The notes below the pieces were generated by a model. It was not told the DNA's origin. It ran no database searches and was given only the letters and a program-made list of their open reading frames with translations. The position numbers and the translations under genes were made by a program. DNA of 64,000 bases from MED-G78 sp964275345 (GTDB taxonomy: Bacteria; Pseudomonadota; Gammaproteobacteria; Magnimaribacterales; D2472). Of this stretch, positions 54,424-63,021 are shown one piece after another. The stretch is from positions 496,001-560,000 of the forward strand of contig CAXYBK010000003.1 in NCBI GenBank assembly GCA_964275345.1, in the 5' to 3' direction. The first letter of the stretch is position 1; every line of letters starts with the position of its first letter.

Positions 54424-54510
54424 TGGTGCCGAAAGCGGGACTTGAACCCGCACGAGCTTTCGCTCACTAACCCCTCAAGCTAGCGTGTCTACCAATTCCA
54501 CCACTTCGGC
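54424..54510 (-). tRNA. leuU: tRNA-Leu (anticodon GAG)
   Basis: 87-nt class II tRNA read on the minus strand, 5' GCCGAAG pairing with CTTCGGC-type acceptor bases and encoded CCA at 54426-54424. The anticodon arm CTAGC-TTGAGGG-GTTAG gives GAG. A long variable arm (GTGAGCGAAAGCTC) and TTCAAGT T-loop are present. Closely resembles E. coli leuU, which also follows secG, though in that species it is co-oriented. Confidence 0.93.
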
Positions 54511-54521
54511 TAAAGAGTTGG

Positions 54522-54550
54522 ATTATAAACAAGTTATTTTTTTGAGTCTA
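54522..54550 (-). promoter_or_regulatory. Promoter for tRNA-Leu
   Basis: On the minus strand, -35 TAGACT (54550-54545) and a perfect -10 TATAAT (54527-54522) are 17 bp apart, predicting a start near 54515, just before the tRNA 5' end. Confidence 0.6.
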
Positions 54551-54567
54551 AAAAAGTTTTAATTAAC

Positions 54568-54597
54568 TTGACCTAAGTACCCTGATTTCATTACACT
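54568..54597 (+). promoter_or_regulatory. Promoter for initiator tRNA
   Basis: -35 TTGACC (54568-54573) and -10 TACACT (54592-54597), 18 bp apart, start near 54604. The bases between -10 and the tRNA are C/G-rich for this genome (CACCTTCGCTGCG), a discriminator type associated with stringent control of stable RNA. Confidence 0.6.
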
Positions 54598-54612
54598 TCA
54601 CCTTCGCTGCGT

Positions 54613-54689
<77 letters not shown>

Positions 54690-54704
54690 CGTAATAATAT
54701 TTTG

Positions 54705-54725
54705 TGGGGCATATGCCCCATTTTT
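54705..54725 (+). terminator. Intrinsic terminator/attenuator after tRNA-fMet
   Basis: Perfect 16-bp palindrome TGGGGCATATGCCCCA (54705-54720) followed by five T. It separates the tRNA from rimP-nusA-infB, so the downstream operon must rely on read-through or NusA-dependent antitermination. Confidence 0.8.
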
Positions 54726-54738
54726 GTATGCAAAAGAA

Positions 54739-55224
54739 ATGAATAGAGAAGACATTATAGAAATTGTAAAACCTGTTATTGAAGACAGAGATTGCTTTCT
54801 ATGGGGTGTTGAAATACTGAGAGGAAAAAGAAGACCTACTGTCAGAATCTATATTGAATCTGATAAAGGCGCTAATATAGATGACTGTGAGAATATTTCT
54901 AAAGATCTAAATTACGAATTAGCTTTAGAGGAATCCTTTGTAGAAGATTATATTTTAGAGGTCTCTACTCCTGGTGTAGATAGAAAGATATTTTATATTG
55001 AGCAACTTGATGAATTTTTGGGAGAAAATTTCAAAGTTAAATTAAGACAAGCTCAAGATAATATTAAGAATTTTGAAGGCTTTATTAGTGATCATAGTGA
55101 AGATACATTCACTATTGATTGCAAAAATGGTAGCCATGTTATTAGGTTTTCAGACACTGAATTATGTCGTCTGAATCCAAGTTTTGATGATATTTTAAGG
55201 ATGGGTGAAAATTATGGAAGGTAA
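54739..55224 (+). CDS. rimP: Ribosome maturation factor RimP
   Basis: Assists 30S assembly. I prefer ATG 54739 (MNREDIIEIVKPVIEDRDCFLWGVEI), which matches the usual N-terminus, over TTG 54724, which lies in the terminator T-run and adds five residues. RPTVRIYIESDKGANIDDCENISKDLNYEL and YILEVSTPGVDRKIF are the family's core motifs. ~161 aa. It overlaps nusA by 11 bp. Confidence 0.94.
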   Translation: MNREDIIEIVKPVIEDRDCFLWGVEILRGKRRPTVRIYIESDKGANIDDCENISKDLNYELALEESFVEDYILEVSTPGVDRKIFYIEQLDEFLGENFKVKLRQAQDNIKNFEGFISDHSEDTFTIDCKNGSHVIRFSDTELCRLNPSFDDILRMGENYGR

Positions 55225-56674
55225 TGAAATTTTAGCAGTAGTAGACTCTGTATCTAATGAGAAAGGCTTAGATAAAGACTCAATATTTGAAGCAATTGAG
55301 CTTGCTATTGCATCGGCGTCTCAAAGGCATTTTCATGAAGATGCTGAGCTTTATGTAAAAATAGATAGAGTCTCAGGCGAATATAGTACTTTTAGGAATT
55401 GGATTGTTGCTGAAGAAGACGACCCAGAATTTCATATTGAAACTCATGTCAAAACTTCTGATTCTGAGCTAGAGCTCAACGAGATATACACAAAAGATAT
55501 TGATAATGTAACTTTTGGAAGAATTGAAACTCAGGCAGCAAGACAAGTAATGCTTCAAAAAGTTCGAGAAGCTGAAAGAGAAAAAGTTGTTTCCATGTTT
55601 AAAAATCAAAACAATAACCTAGTTAATGGAACTGTGAAGAGAGTAACTAGAGATAATATTATTGTTGATATTAGTTATGATGCTGAGGCTATTCTGCCTA
55701 GAGACAGACTCATGCCTGGTGAAATTTATAAAGTTAATGACAGAATAAGAGCTATTTTGCAAATACAAGAAGTTGAGGGTAGGGGCGCCCAATTAATGTT
55801 AAGTAGAATCTGTCCTGAGATGGTAACAGAATTATTTGGCATTGAAGTTCCTGAAATTAATGAAGATATTATAGAGATTAGAGGTGTTGCCAGAGATGCC
55901 GGATCCAGATCAAAAATAGCCGTGAAAACAAACGATGGCCGCATAGATCCAGTTGGAGCTTGTGTTGGCATGAGAGGTTCAAGAGTTCAGGCTGTCTCAG
56001 CAGAGCTAGGCAACGAGCGAATAGATATTATTATTTATGATGATAATCCAGCTCAATTAGTAATTAATGCTCTTGTTCCAGCTAAAGTTGAATCTATCGT
56101 TATGGATGAAGCCTCAAGATCAATGGATATAGCTGTAAATCAAGATAACTTAGCCCTTGCAATAGGATCAAGGGGTCAAAATATTCGTTTAGCATCTAAA
56201 TTGGTTGGATGGGATCTTAATATTATAAGTAGTGAAGAAGCAGAAGCTAAAGAAAAAGTTGATCAAACAGAATTCCTTGGAAGCATGATGGAGAGCCTTG
56301 GTATTAAAGAGGAGGTAGCAGAAGGACTTGTTAATGCTGGCTTGAATACATTTGATGATATCGCTTATGCAGATGATGCTGTTCTTTCAGGGATTATTCC
56401 AGATGCTACAGAGATGGAAAGAGTAAAATCAACAGCAGAAGATGCTGCATTAATGGAAGCAATGGGTGAGATATCAGCAGAAGAGGAAGATGCTGAATCA
56501 TTAGCTGATTTAGAGATAAGTGAAGAGAATCTTTCTAAATTATCAGCAAAAGCTATTAAGAATAAAGACGACCTTGCAGAGTTAGCTGTCGACGAATTAC
56601 AGGACATTATCGAAATAAGCAATGAAGATGCTTCAGCGCTTATAATGAAAGCAAGAGAACACTGGTTTAATTAA
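55214..56674 (+). CDS. nusA: Transcription termination/antitermination factor NusA
   Basis: Binds RNA polymerase, modulating pausing, termination and rRNA antitermination. ATG 55214 (MEGNEILAVVDSVSNEKGLDK) is preferred over GTG 55205 because it fits the family N-terminus and lies 9 bp from SD GGATGG. An N-terminal polymerase-binding domain, S1 (residues ~130-200, VNGTVKRVTRDNIIVDI), two KH domains (GACVGMRGSRVQAV, LAIGSRGQNIRLA), and two C-terminal acidic repeats follow. ~486 aa (E. coli 495). Confidence 0.96.
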   Translation: MEGNEILAVVDSVSNEKGLDKDSIFEAIELAIASASQRHFHEDAELYVKIDRVSGEYSTFRNWIVAEEDDPEFHIETHVKTSDSELELNEIYTKDIDNVTFGRIETQAARQVMLQKVREAEREKVVSMFKNQNNNLVNGTVKRVTRDNIIVDISYDAEAILPRDRLMPGEIYKVNDRIRAILQIQEVEGRGAQLMLSRICPEMVTELFGIEVPEINEDIIEIRGVARDAGSRSKIAVKTNDGRIDPVGACVGMRGSRVQAVSAELGNERIDIIIYDDNPAQLVINALVPAKVESIVMDEASRSMDIAVNQDNLALAIGSRGQNIRLASKLVGWDLNIISSEEAEAKEKVDQTEFLGSMMESLGIKEEVAEGLVNAGLNTFDDIAYADDAVLSGIIPDATEMERVKSTAEDAALMEAMGEISAEEEDAESLADLEISEENLSKLSAKAIKNKDDLAELAVDELQDIIEISNEDASALIMKAREHWFN

Positions 56675-56689
56675 AAGAGGATATTTATT

Positions 56690-58957
56690 TTGGCTTTAAC
56701 TGTTAAAGATTTTTCAAAGACTTTAAAAATTTCAGAATCTGCTCTGCTTGAGAGAATGCAGAATGCGGGTCTATCTCATAAATCAGGTTCCGATGAGATA
56801 ACTCCAGCAGATAAATCGGCATTATTAAAATCACTAAAAAATAGAAAATCGCAAACTTCTTCAGTTTCATCTGACTCAGGCATAAAAGTTGTTTCAAAAG
56901 GCAAGAACATTGGTGATGGCGAAGCTCCAAAAAGTTACTCAGATAATATTGAAGCCAAAAGAGCTGCAGCATCTGAGCAGTTAAAAGAGCAGCAAAAAAA
57001 ACGCGAAGATCAGATTAAAGAAGCGGCTAGATTAAAGAAAGAAGAAAGAGAAAAACAGATTGCTGCCAGAAAAGAAGCTCCAGTTCAGCCCAAAGTAAGT
57101 GTTAAAGACCAATTATCTCGAGCTGCAAAAGAATACAGTAGAAAAGAATCAAAAGTTACTCCAGATTCTGATGCAGAGCATCAATTTGAAGCACCTACTA
57201 AGATAAAATCAAAATCAGTCGACGTTCCTGAAACAATACAAGTTGGAGAGCTTGCAAAGCTTATAGCAGTTAAGGGAGGCTTAGTTGTTAAAGAGTTAAT
57301 GAGCTTGGGAGTGGCTGCAACTATTAATGATGCTATTGACCAAGAAACAGCAATACTAGTTTTAGAAGAAATGGGCCATGAGGGCATTCCATTAAAATCA
57401 GATAATGTTGAAGAAGAGCTAGCAAGTTTAATTACTTACTCTGATGAACTTCAGATAAGAGCTCCAGTTGTAACCGTGATGGGTCATGTAGATCATGGTA
57501 AAACTACTTTGTTAGATTTTATAAGAAAATCTAAAGTAGTTGATGGAGAGGCTGGAGGAATTACTCAGCATATAGGTGCATATCAAGTTGAAACCTCTAA
57601 AGGCTTAATAACTTTTATAGACACTCCTGGGCATGCTGCTTTCTCGTCCATGAGAGCACGAGGTGCAAATACAACTGATGTAGTAATTTTAGTTGTAGCT
57701 GCAAATGATGGAATTATGCCTCAAACCGAAGAAGCTATAAATCATGCTAAGGCTGCTGGAGTATCAATTGTTGTAGCAATAAATAAAATAGATCTACCAG
57801 ACACAGATATTGAAAAAATAAAAGGTGATTTAGCAGGGAAAGAGCTTACGCCAGAGGACTGGGGAGGAACTATACAGATGGTTCCAGTATCAGCTTTAAC
57901 TGGTGAAGGTATGGATAAGCTGCTGGAATCAGTTTATTTAGAATCAGAATTATTAGAATTAAAATCTCACTTTGATGGCCCTGCTCAAGGGGTTGTTATT
58001 GAATCTGAATTGGATAAATTTCGAGGGCCTGTTTCCACCTTCTTAGTTCAACATGGAACATTGAAAATAGGCGATGTTGTTGCATCTGGAAATTCTGTAG
58101 GAAAAATTAAAAGTATTATTAATAGTGATGGGTCAAAGCTTAAAAATGCTGGGCCTTCTTTTGCAGTAGAAGTCTTAGGCTTAAATTCAGTGCCGAATGC
58201 TGGAGATCAATTTCAGGTTGTTGATAACGAAAAGCAAGCTAGAGAAATAGCTGAGTTTAGAATAAATAAAGATAAAGAAAGAAAACAGCTTAAGCAAAGA
58301 GATGGTAGTTTAAATATATTTGAAACCATGGGCCAAGAGTCCAAAAAAATATTAAATGTAATAGTTAAAACAGATGTGGTTGGAACATCAGAAGCGATTG
58401 TTGCAGCTCTTCATGAATTAGGCACAGACTTAGCTAAAGTAAAAATTGTCTCTAGTGGAGTTGGTGGTATTTCAGAATCAGATGCTAATTTAGCTGTTGC
58501 AGTAAACTCTATTATTTTAGGTTTTAATGTAAGGGCTGATAATGCAGCTAAAAAGATTATTGAAGATGAGTCAGTTGATCTAACCTATCATAGTATTATT
58601 TATGAGCTTCTTGATGACATCAAAGCAAAATTAAGTGGTTTATTAGATCCAATAATAAGAGAAGAAATTGTTGGAACTGCAGAGGTTTTAGAAGTTTTCA
58701 ATTCTCCTAAATTTGGACAGATAGCTGGGTGTATGGTTCTTGAGGGCTCTGTCTTAAGAAGCAAACCTGTAAGAGTATTAAGAGATGAAATTGTAATTTT
58801 TGAGGGTGAGCTAGATTCTTTAAGAAGATTTAAAGATGATATTGGTGAAGTTAAAAATGGTACCGAGTGCGGAATCGGCATTAAGAATTATAAAGATATA
58901 AAAGCTGGAGATAAGATCGAAGTTTTTGACAGAAAAGTAGAGGCTCAGACGCTTTAA
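56690..58957 (+). CDS. infB: Translation initiation factor IF-2
   Basis: GTPase that brings fMet-tRNA to the 30S subunit. A short N-terminal IF2N domain, then a charged Lys/Glu/Arg linker (residues ~60-165), a second IF2N segment (~180-240), and the G domain: VTVMGHVDHGKTT (~262), DTPGHAAF, NKIDLP, SALTG. Domains II-IV follow, with the fMet-binding C2 domain at the end. 755 aa, shorter than E. coli IF2 alpha (890), the linker being reduced. TTG start with SD AAGAGG (56674-56679). Confidence 0.96.
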   Translation: MALTVKDFSKTLKISESALLERMQNAGLSHKSGSDEITPADKSALLKSLKNRKSQTSSVSSDSGIKVVSKGKNIGDGEAPKSYSDNIEAKRAAASEQLKEQQKKREDQIKEAARLKKEEREKQIAARKEAPVQPKVSVKDQLSRAAKEYSRKESKVTPDSDAEHQFEAPTKIKSKSVDVPETIQVGELAKLIAVKGGLVVKELMSLGVAATINDAIDQETAILVLEEMGHEGIPLKSDNVEEELASLITYSDELQIRAPVVTVMGHVDHGKTTLLDFIRKSKVVDGEAGGITQHIGAYQVETSKGLITFIDTPGHAAFSSMRARGANTTDVVILVVAANDGIMPQTEEAINHAKAAGVSIVVAINKIDLPDTDIEKIKGDLAGKELTPEDWGGTIQMVPVSALTGEGMDKLLESVYLESELLELKSHFDGPAQGVVIESELDKFRGPVSTFLVQHGTLKIGDVVASGNSVGKIKSIINSDGSKLKNAGPSFAVEVLGLNSVPNAGDQFQVVDNEKQAREIAEFRINKDKERKQLKQRDGSLNIFETMGQESKKILNVIVKTDVVGTSEAIVAALHELGTDLAKVKIVSSGVGGISESDANLAVAVNSIILGFNVRADNAAKKIIEDESVDLTYHSIIYELLDDIKAKLSGLLDPIIREEIVGTAEVLEVFNSPKFGQIAGCMVLEGSVLRSKPVRVLRDEIVIFEGELDSLRRFKDDIGEVKNGTECGIGIKNYKDIKAGDKIEVFDRKVEAQTL

Positions 58958-58964
58958 GTAGCTC

Positions 58965-59306
58965 ATGTCATCTATTAGGGCTCAAAAAGTTAGTGATTTT
59001 CTTAGAAAAGAAATATCCTTACTAATATCTTCAGAAATAAATGATCCGCGTCTAAAAAATATAAATATCACTGCTGTTAAGGTTTCTTCTGATATTGGTC
59101 AAGCTACAGTTTTTTATACAATTATTGGCCAAAATAATGCTGGTGACGATGTCACACCAAAAATTCTTGAAAAATTAAGTGGAATGCTTAGGTCAAGACT
59201 TTCAAAGATTATGAAAATAAGAAGAGTTCCAAAATTAAATTTTAGATTTGATGAGAGTATTGAATACTCAAGCAATATAGAAGAGCTACTTAATAAAATA
59301 AAATAA
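58965..59306 (+). CDS. rbfA: Ribosome-binding factor A
   Basis: Late 30S assembly factor with a KH-like fold. RAQKVSDFLRKEISLLISSEINDPRL and the C-terminal KIRRVPKLNFRFDESIEYSSNIEELL are diagnostic. 113 aa, a little short of E. coli (133). Its stop overlaps the truB start by one base. Confidence 0.96.
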   Translation: MSSIRAQKVSDFLRKEISLLISSEINDPRLKNINITAVKVSSDIGQATVFYTIIGQNNAGDDVTPKILEKLSGMLRSRLSKIMKIRRVPKLNFRFDESIEYSSNIEELLNKIK

Positions 59307-60145
59307 TGGATGGGTTCTTTTTAATAAAAAAAGAGAAAGGCATTTCATCTAATGGCGTAGTTCAAGAAGTTAAGCGAAAATTTAATTTTAAAAAAGTTGG
59401 TCATTTAGGAACACTAGACCCTATGGCGACTGGTTTGCTTATAGTTGCTATAAATAGAGCAACAAAATTTTCATCCTATTTCCTTAATGAAATTAAAGCT
59501 TATTCTGCAGAAGTTACTCTAGGTTGCACCTCGGATACGGATGATGCTGAGGGCAATATTCTAAATATTGCTAAAAAAATACCTGATTCAAGCAAAGTTA
59601 TTTTAGCTTTAAACAGTTTTTTAGGAGAGTCGCTCCAAAAAGCCCCTTTCTACTCTGCCTTGAAACACAAAGGCAAACCTTTGTATAAGTATGCTCGCGA
59701 AGGCGAACTAATAGAAAAACCGCCAAGAGAAATAAAAATTATAGATATAAGTAATATCCACTTTCAAAATCCATTACTTGAATTTGATATTACGTGCTCT
59801 AAAGGAACATATATAAGATCTATAGCTAGAGATATTGGAAATCTTCTAGAATGCGGAGGATACCTTTCTAAACTCAAAAGAACACAGCAAGGATGCTTTG
59901 AAATTTCAGATGCGAACTTTACTAAAGATTTATTCACTGATCACATCATTTCAATTGAAAGTGCTTTTCCTCAATTTAACTCTCTTGAATTAAATGAATT
60001 AGAAGAAAACATATATAAAAATGGTGGAAGAGTTGAATCTATAAAAGGAAATGAAGAAATATTAAAAATATATTCTTCCTCCAAGAAATTCATGGGATTA
60101 GGAGAGGTTAACGATTCTGGTTTAAAGCTCAAACAGCTTGTTTAA
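59306..60145 (+). CDS. truB: tRNA pseudouridine-55 synthase
   Basis: Makes the T-loop pseudouridine. DGFFLIKKEKGISSN opening, catalytic Asp in GHLGTLDPMATGLLIVAINRATKF (residue ~39), AFYSALKHKGKPLYKYAREG-type substrate loop (PFYSALKHKG) and CSKGTYIRSIARDIG. 279 aa, with a reduced C-terminal PUA-like region compared with E. coli (314). Confidence 0.96.
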   Translation: MDGFFLIKKEKGISSNGVVQEVKRKFNFKKVGHLGTLDPMATGLLIVAINRATKFSSYFLNEIKAYSAEVTLGCTSDTDDAEGNILNIAKKIPDSSKVILALNSFLGESLQKAPFYSALKHKGKPLYKYAREGELIEKPPREIKIIDISNIHFQNPLLEFDITCSKGTYIRSIARDIGNLLECGGYLSKLKRTQQGCFEISDANFTKDLFTDHIISIESAFPQFNSLELNELEENIYKNGGRVESIKGNEEILKIYSSSKKFMGLGEVNDSGLKLKQLV

Positions 60146-60182
60146 TCTCTTATTTAGTAATAAGCTACGCGCTCAGACTTTA

Positions 60183-60224
60183 GATATACGAGGTTTGATT
60201 CCAATTAATACATGTATATCAGGG
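60183..60224 (+). promoter_or_regulatory. rpsO leader hairpin, candidate S15 autoregulatory element
   Basis: A perfect 7-bp inverted repeat, GATATAC (60183-60189) and GTATATC (60214-60220), closes a 24-nt loop, and the SD (AGGG, 60221-60224) begins right after it. S15 is known to repress its own mRNA through structured leaders in several bacterial groups, with different folds, so a regulatory role is reasonable but not shown. Confidence 0.4.
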
Positions 60225-60231
60225 ATAAAAA

Positions 60232-60501
60232 ATGGCTCTATTAGCAGAAGAAAAAGCAGGTATTGTTAGTAAATTTCAAAAAAGTGATTCAGATACTGGT
60301 TCTCCAGAAGTTCAGATTGCTCTATTGACTGAAAATATTAATAAACTTCAAGATCACTTTAAAGAACATAAAAAAGATCATCACTCTAGAACAGGTTTAA
60401 TAAGAATGGTTAATCTTAGAAGAAAACTTCTTGCTTACTTAAAACGTAAGGATCAAGAAAGTTATCTAAAAACTATAAAAGCCCTAAAATTACGTGGATA
60501 A
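60232..60501 (+). CDS. rpsO: 30S ribosomal protein S15
   Basis: Early-binding small-subunit protein. FQKSDSDTGSPEVQIALLTENINKLQDHFKEHKKDHHSRTGLIRMVNLRRKLLAYLK covers the family's entire conserved core, including the GSPEVQ and DHHSR.GL motifs that contact 16S rRNA. 89 aa, as in E. coli. pnp follows 28 bp downstream, the universal gammaproteobacterial pair. Confidence 0.98.
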   Translation: MALLAEEKAGIVSKFQKSDSDTGSPEVQIALLTENINKLQDHFKEHKKDHHSRTGLIRMVNLRRKLLAYLKRKDQESYLKTIKALKLRG

Positions 60502-60529
60502 AAAATAATAAAAATTAAAAAGGAATATT

Positions 60530-62636
60530 GTGGAAAAAAATAAATTAGAATCTCAATCAGTAGAATTTGCATATGGCAATAAAACTGTAAAATTAGAAAC
60601 ACACAAAGTAGCCAGACAAACTACAGGTGCTGTTTTAGTAACAATCGATGACTTGGTAGTTCTTACTACTGTAGTAGCTAGAAAAGAAGCAGACCCTAAA
60701 AAAGACTTCTTCCCTTTAGCAGTTTTCTATCAAGAAAAATTTTATGCTACAGGATCTATCCCAGGTGGATTCTTCAAAAGAGAAGCTCGTCCAACAGAAA
60801 GAGAAACATTAACTTCAAGGTTAATAGATCGTCCTGTAAGGCCTTTATTTCCAGAAGGATTTAAAAATGAAGTACAAGTATTTTGTACTGTCTTATCTTC
60901 TGGTAAAGACTATAACCCTGATATAGCTTCTATGATTGGAACATCAGCAGCTTTATGTGTTGCAGGAGTTCCATTTGATGGCCCTATGGGTGCAGCAAGA
61001 GTTGGTTTTGTCGATGGCAGTTATGTTTTAAACCCTTCATATGAAGAATTAGAGGATTCATATCTTGATATGGTAGTAGCTGGTACAGAGGAAGCGGTGC
61101 TAATGGTTGAATCTGAAGCAAAAGAGCTTAGTGAAGATCTAATGCTTGGAGCTGTGTTATTTGCTCATGATGAAATGCAGGCTGTTATTAAAGGCGTTCA
61201 AGAGCTAAAAGATAAAGCAGGCAAAGAAGACTGGGTGGTTGCTGTTGACGAAGAGACACCTGTTTTTTATGGCGAGTTGAAAGAAAAACATACAGCTGCG
61301 ATTGAAGCTGCTTTTAAAATAGTTAATAAGTCTGAAAGAACAGAAGCGATTAGTGTTATTAAAAGTACTATTATTGCTGAATATGAAGAGCTTGATGATA
61401 TGAAGATGTCAAAAGTTATGGGAGCATTCAAAAAACTTGAATCAGATATTGTTAGAACAAGCATCATTCAAAATAAAACAAGAATTGATGGAAGGGATGA
61501 AGATACAGTTAGACCAATATGGGTTGAAACTGGACTTCTTCCTAAGGCACATGGATCATCTTTGTTTACAAGAGGTGAAACTCAAGCACTTGTAGTTGCA
61601 ACATTAGGCTCTACTAGAGATGCTCAGAGGATTGAATCTATAGAAGGTCAAGATACTGATCATTTCATGCTTCATTATAATTTTCCTGCATACAGTGTTG
61701 GAGAGATTGGAATGCCGTTGGGACCAAAAAGAAGAGAGATTGGACATGGTAATTTAGCAAAAAGAGCTATTAAGGCTGTTCTGCCTGATACAGATGAGTT
61801 TGGATATACTTTAAGAGTTGTATCTGAGATCACTGAATCAAATGGTTCTAGTTCTATGGCAACAGTATGTGGTACTTCATTATCTTTAATGGACGCAGGT
61901 GTTCCTTTAACAAGCCCAGTAGCCGGAATAGCTATGGGATTGATTAAAGAGGGCGATGATTTTGCTGTTCTAACAGATATTCTTGGTGATGAGGATCATC
62001 TAGGCGATATGGACTTTAAAGTAGCTGGAACTGAAACTGGAATTACAGCACTTCAAATGGATATCAAGATTCAAGGCATTAACGAAGCCATTATGGAAGT
62101 TGCGCTTACGAAAGCAAAAGCTGCTAGAAATCATATTCTTAAATGAAATGAATGCAGTAATTAATAAGCCTAAAGAGCTTTCAGAGCACACGCCAGCAAT
62201 GAAGAAGTTTGTTGTACACACTGATAAGATTAAAGAAATCATTGGCAAAGGTGGGGCAGTCATTAAAGGAATGCAAGAGAAAACTGGAGCAACTGTCGAT
62301 ATTAGTGATGATGGAACTGTTGCTGTATTTGGGCAGACTCAAAGTGCAATGTTGGCAGCTGTAGAGATCATTGAAGGCATTATTGAAGATCCAGAGCTCA
62401 ACAAAGTTTATACAGGAACTGTAGTAAAAATTGTTGAATTTGGAGCGTTTGTAAATATTCTTCCAGGCAAAGATGGCTTACTTCACATTTCTGAGATTGC
62501 TGAAGAAAGCGAACTGAAGATGTAAATGCTGTCCTGAAAGAAGGCCAAGAAGCTGAAAGTTAAACTAATTGGATTTGACCGCGGAAAGATGAAATTATCC
62601 TTGAAAGCATTACTTACTAAAGAAGAATCTGAGTAA
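60530..62636 (+). CDS. pnp: Polyribonucleotide nucleotidyltransferase (PNPase), frame broken at three places
   Basis: 3'-5' phosphorolytic exonuclease of the RNA degradosome. GTG start with SD AGGAAT. Two RNase PH domains: FYATGSIPGGFFKREARPTERETLTSRLIDRP in the first, and TRGETQALVVATLG with VCGTSLSLMDAGVPL in the second, then KH (IIGKGGAVIKGMQEKTGA) and S1 (YTGTVVKIVEFGAFVNILPG). The frame changes near 62141-62146 (extra A in AAA), near 62505-62522, and near 62554-62559 (extra A in GAAAGT). It then ends KLIGFDRGKMKLSLKALLTKEESE at TAA 62634-62636. Corrected length ~702 aa, normal for PNPase. Sequence error is likelier than real decay. Confidence 0.92.
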
Positions 62637-62700
62637 AGTCAAATTATTGCAACTAATTTTTATATATAAAATTTGATCCTTTTTGCTTTTTATGGTCTTA

Positions 62701-62706
62701 TATAAT
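62701..62706 (+). promoter_or_regulatory. -10 element for the small membrane protein gene
   Basis: Perfect TATAAT 38 bp before the start codon at 62745. The -35 is unclear: TTGATC at 62673-62678 is 22 bp away, too far for the usual spacing. A strong SD (AGGGGGAG, 62732-62739) follows, suggesting high expression. Confidence 0.5.
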
Positions 62707-62744
62707 CTGTAAATCTATAAAAAACCTTAATAGGGGGAGTTAAT

Positions 62745-62966
62745 ATGGATAACATGTGGAGAATGATAAATGATACAGTTAGTCAACTAACTGGTGTTGT
62801 AACTGGATTGTTAGGACTTGGAATTGTTGCAGGTATAGCCTACGGCGGAGAAGTCTTTGGAATGAATGTAATTGCAGGTATCACTGAAGTAGTTAGCGAT
62901 TTAGCTAGTCAGGGATTAGTTGGATTACTAGTATTAGCAATCGTATTGAGCCTTCTTAATAAGTAA
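62745..62966 (+). CDS. Small two-helix membrane protein (73 aa), unknown
   Basis: MDNMWRMINDTVSQL is a polar lead. Residues ~15-33 (GVVTGLLGLGIVAGIAYGG) form a Gly-rich hydrophobic helix, then a loop with GGEVFGMNV, an amphipathic stretch (~42-55), and a second hydrophobic helix (~56-71, GLVGLLVLAIVLSLL). Own -10 box, very strong SD and a strong terminator just downstream mark it as a separately expressed, probably abundant product. It shares size, layout and a G-x-E-x-x-F…V loop with the next gene. I do not recognise the family. A bacteriocin-like or membrane-organising role would be speculation. Confidence 0.75.
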   Translation: MDNMWRMINDTVSQLTGVVTGLLGLGIVAGIAYGGEVFGMNVIAGITEVVSDLASQGLVGLLVLAIVLSLLNK

Positions 62967-62982
62967 ATTATTTAAAGGTCAT

Positions 62983-63013
62983 ATTGGGAAGGTTTAAACC
63001 TTCCCAATTTTTT
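62983..63013 (+). terminator. Strong intrinsic terminator between the two small membrane protein genes
   Basis: A perfect 26-bp palindrome (62983-63008; half-site TTGGGAAGGTTT followed by its exact complement) and T6 (63008-63013), then a run of A. It ends 9 bp before the next start codon, so the second gene is transcribed only by read-through or from an unseen start. Confidence 0.85.
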
Positions 63014-63021
63014 AAAAAAAA

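Noticed and set aside
62100..62525. Stand-alone KH-S1 RNA-binding protein
   Set aside because: It continues PNPase exactly where the catalytic part stops, and its first ~17 residues are an out-of-frame reading of pnp.
62983..63008. Perfect 26-bp palindrome as an attachment or operator site
   Set aside because: The following T6 and position after a stop codon fit an intrinsic terminator; no recombinase or regulator gene is adjacent.
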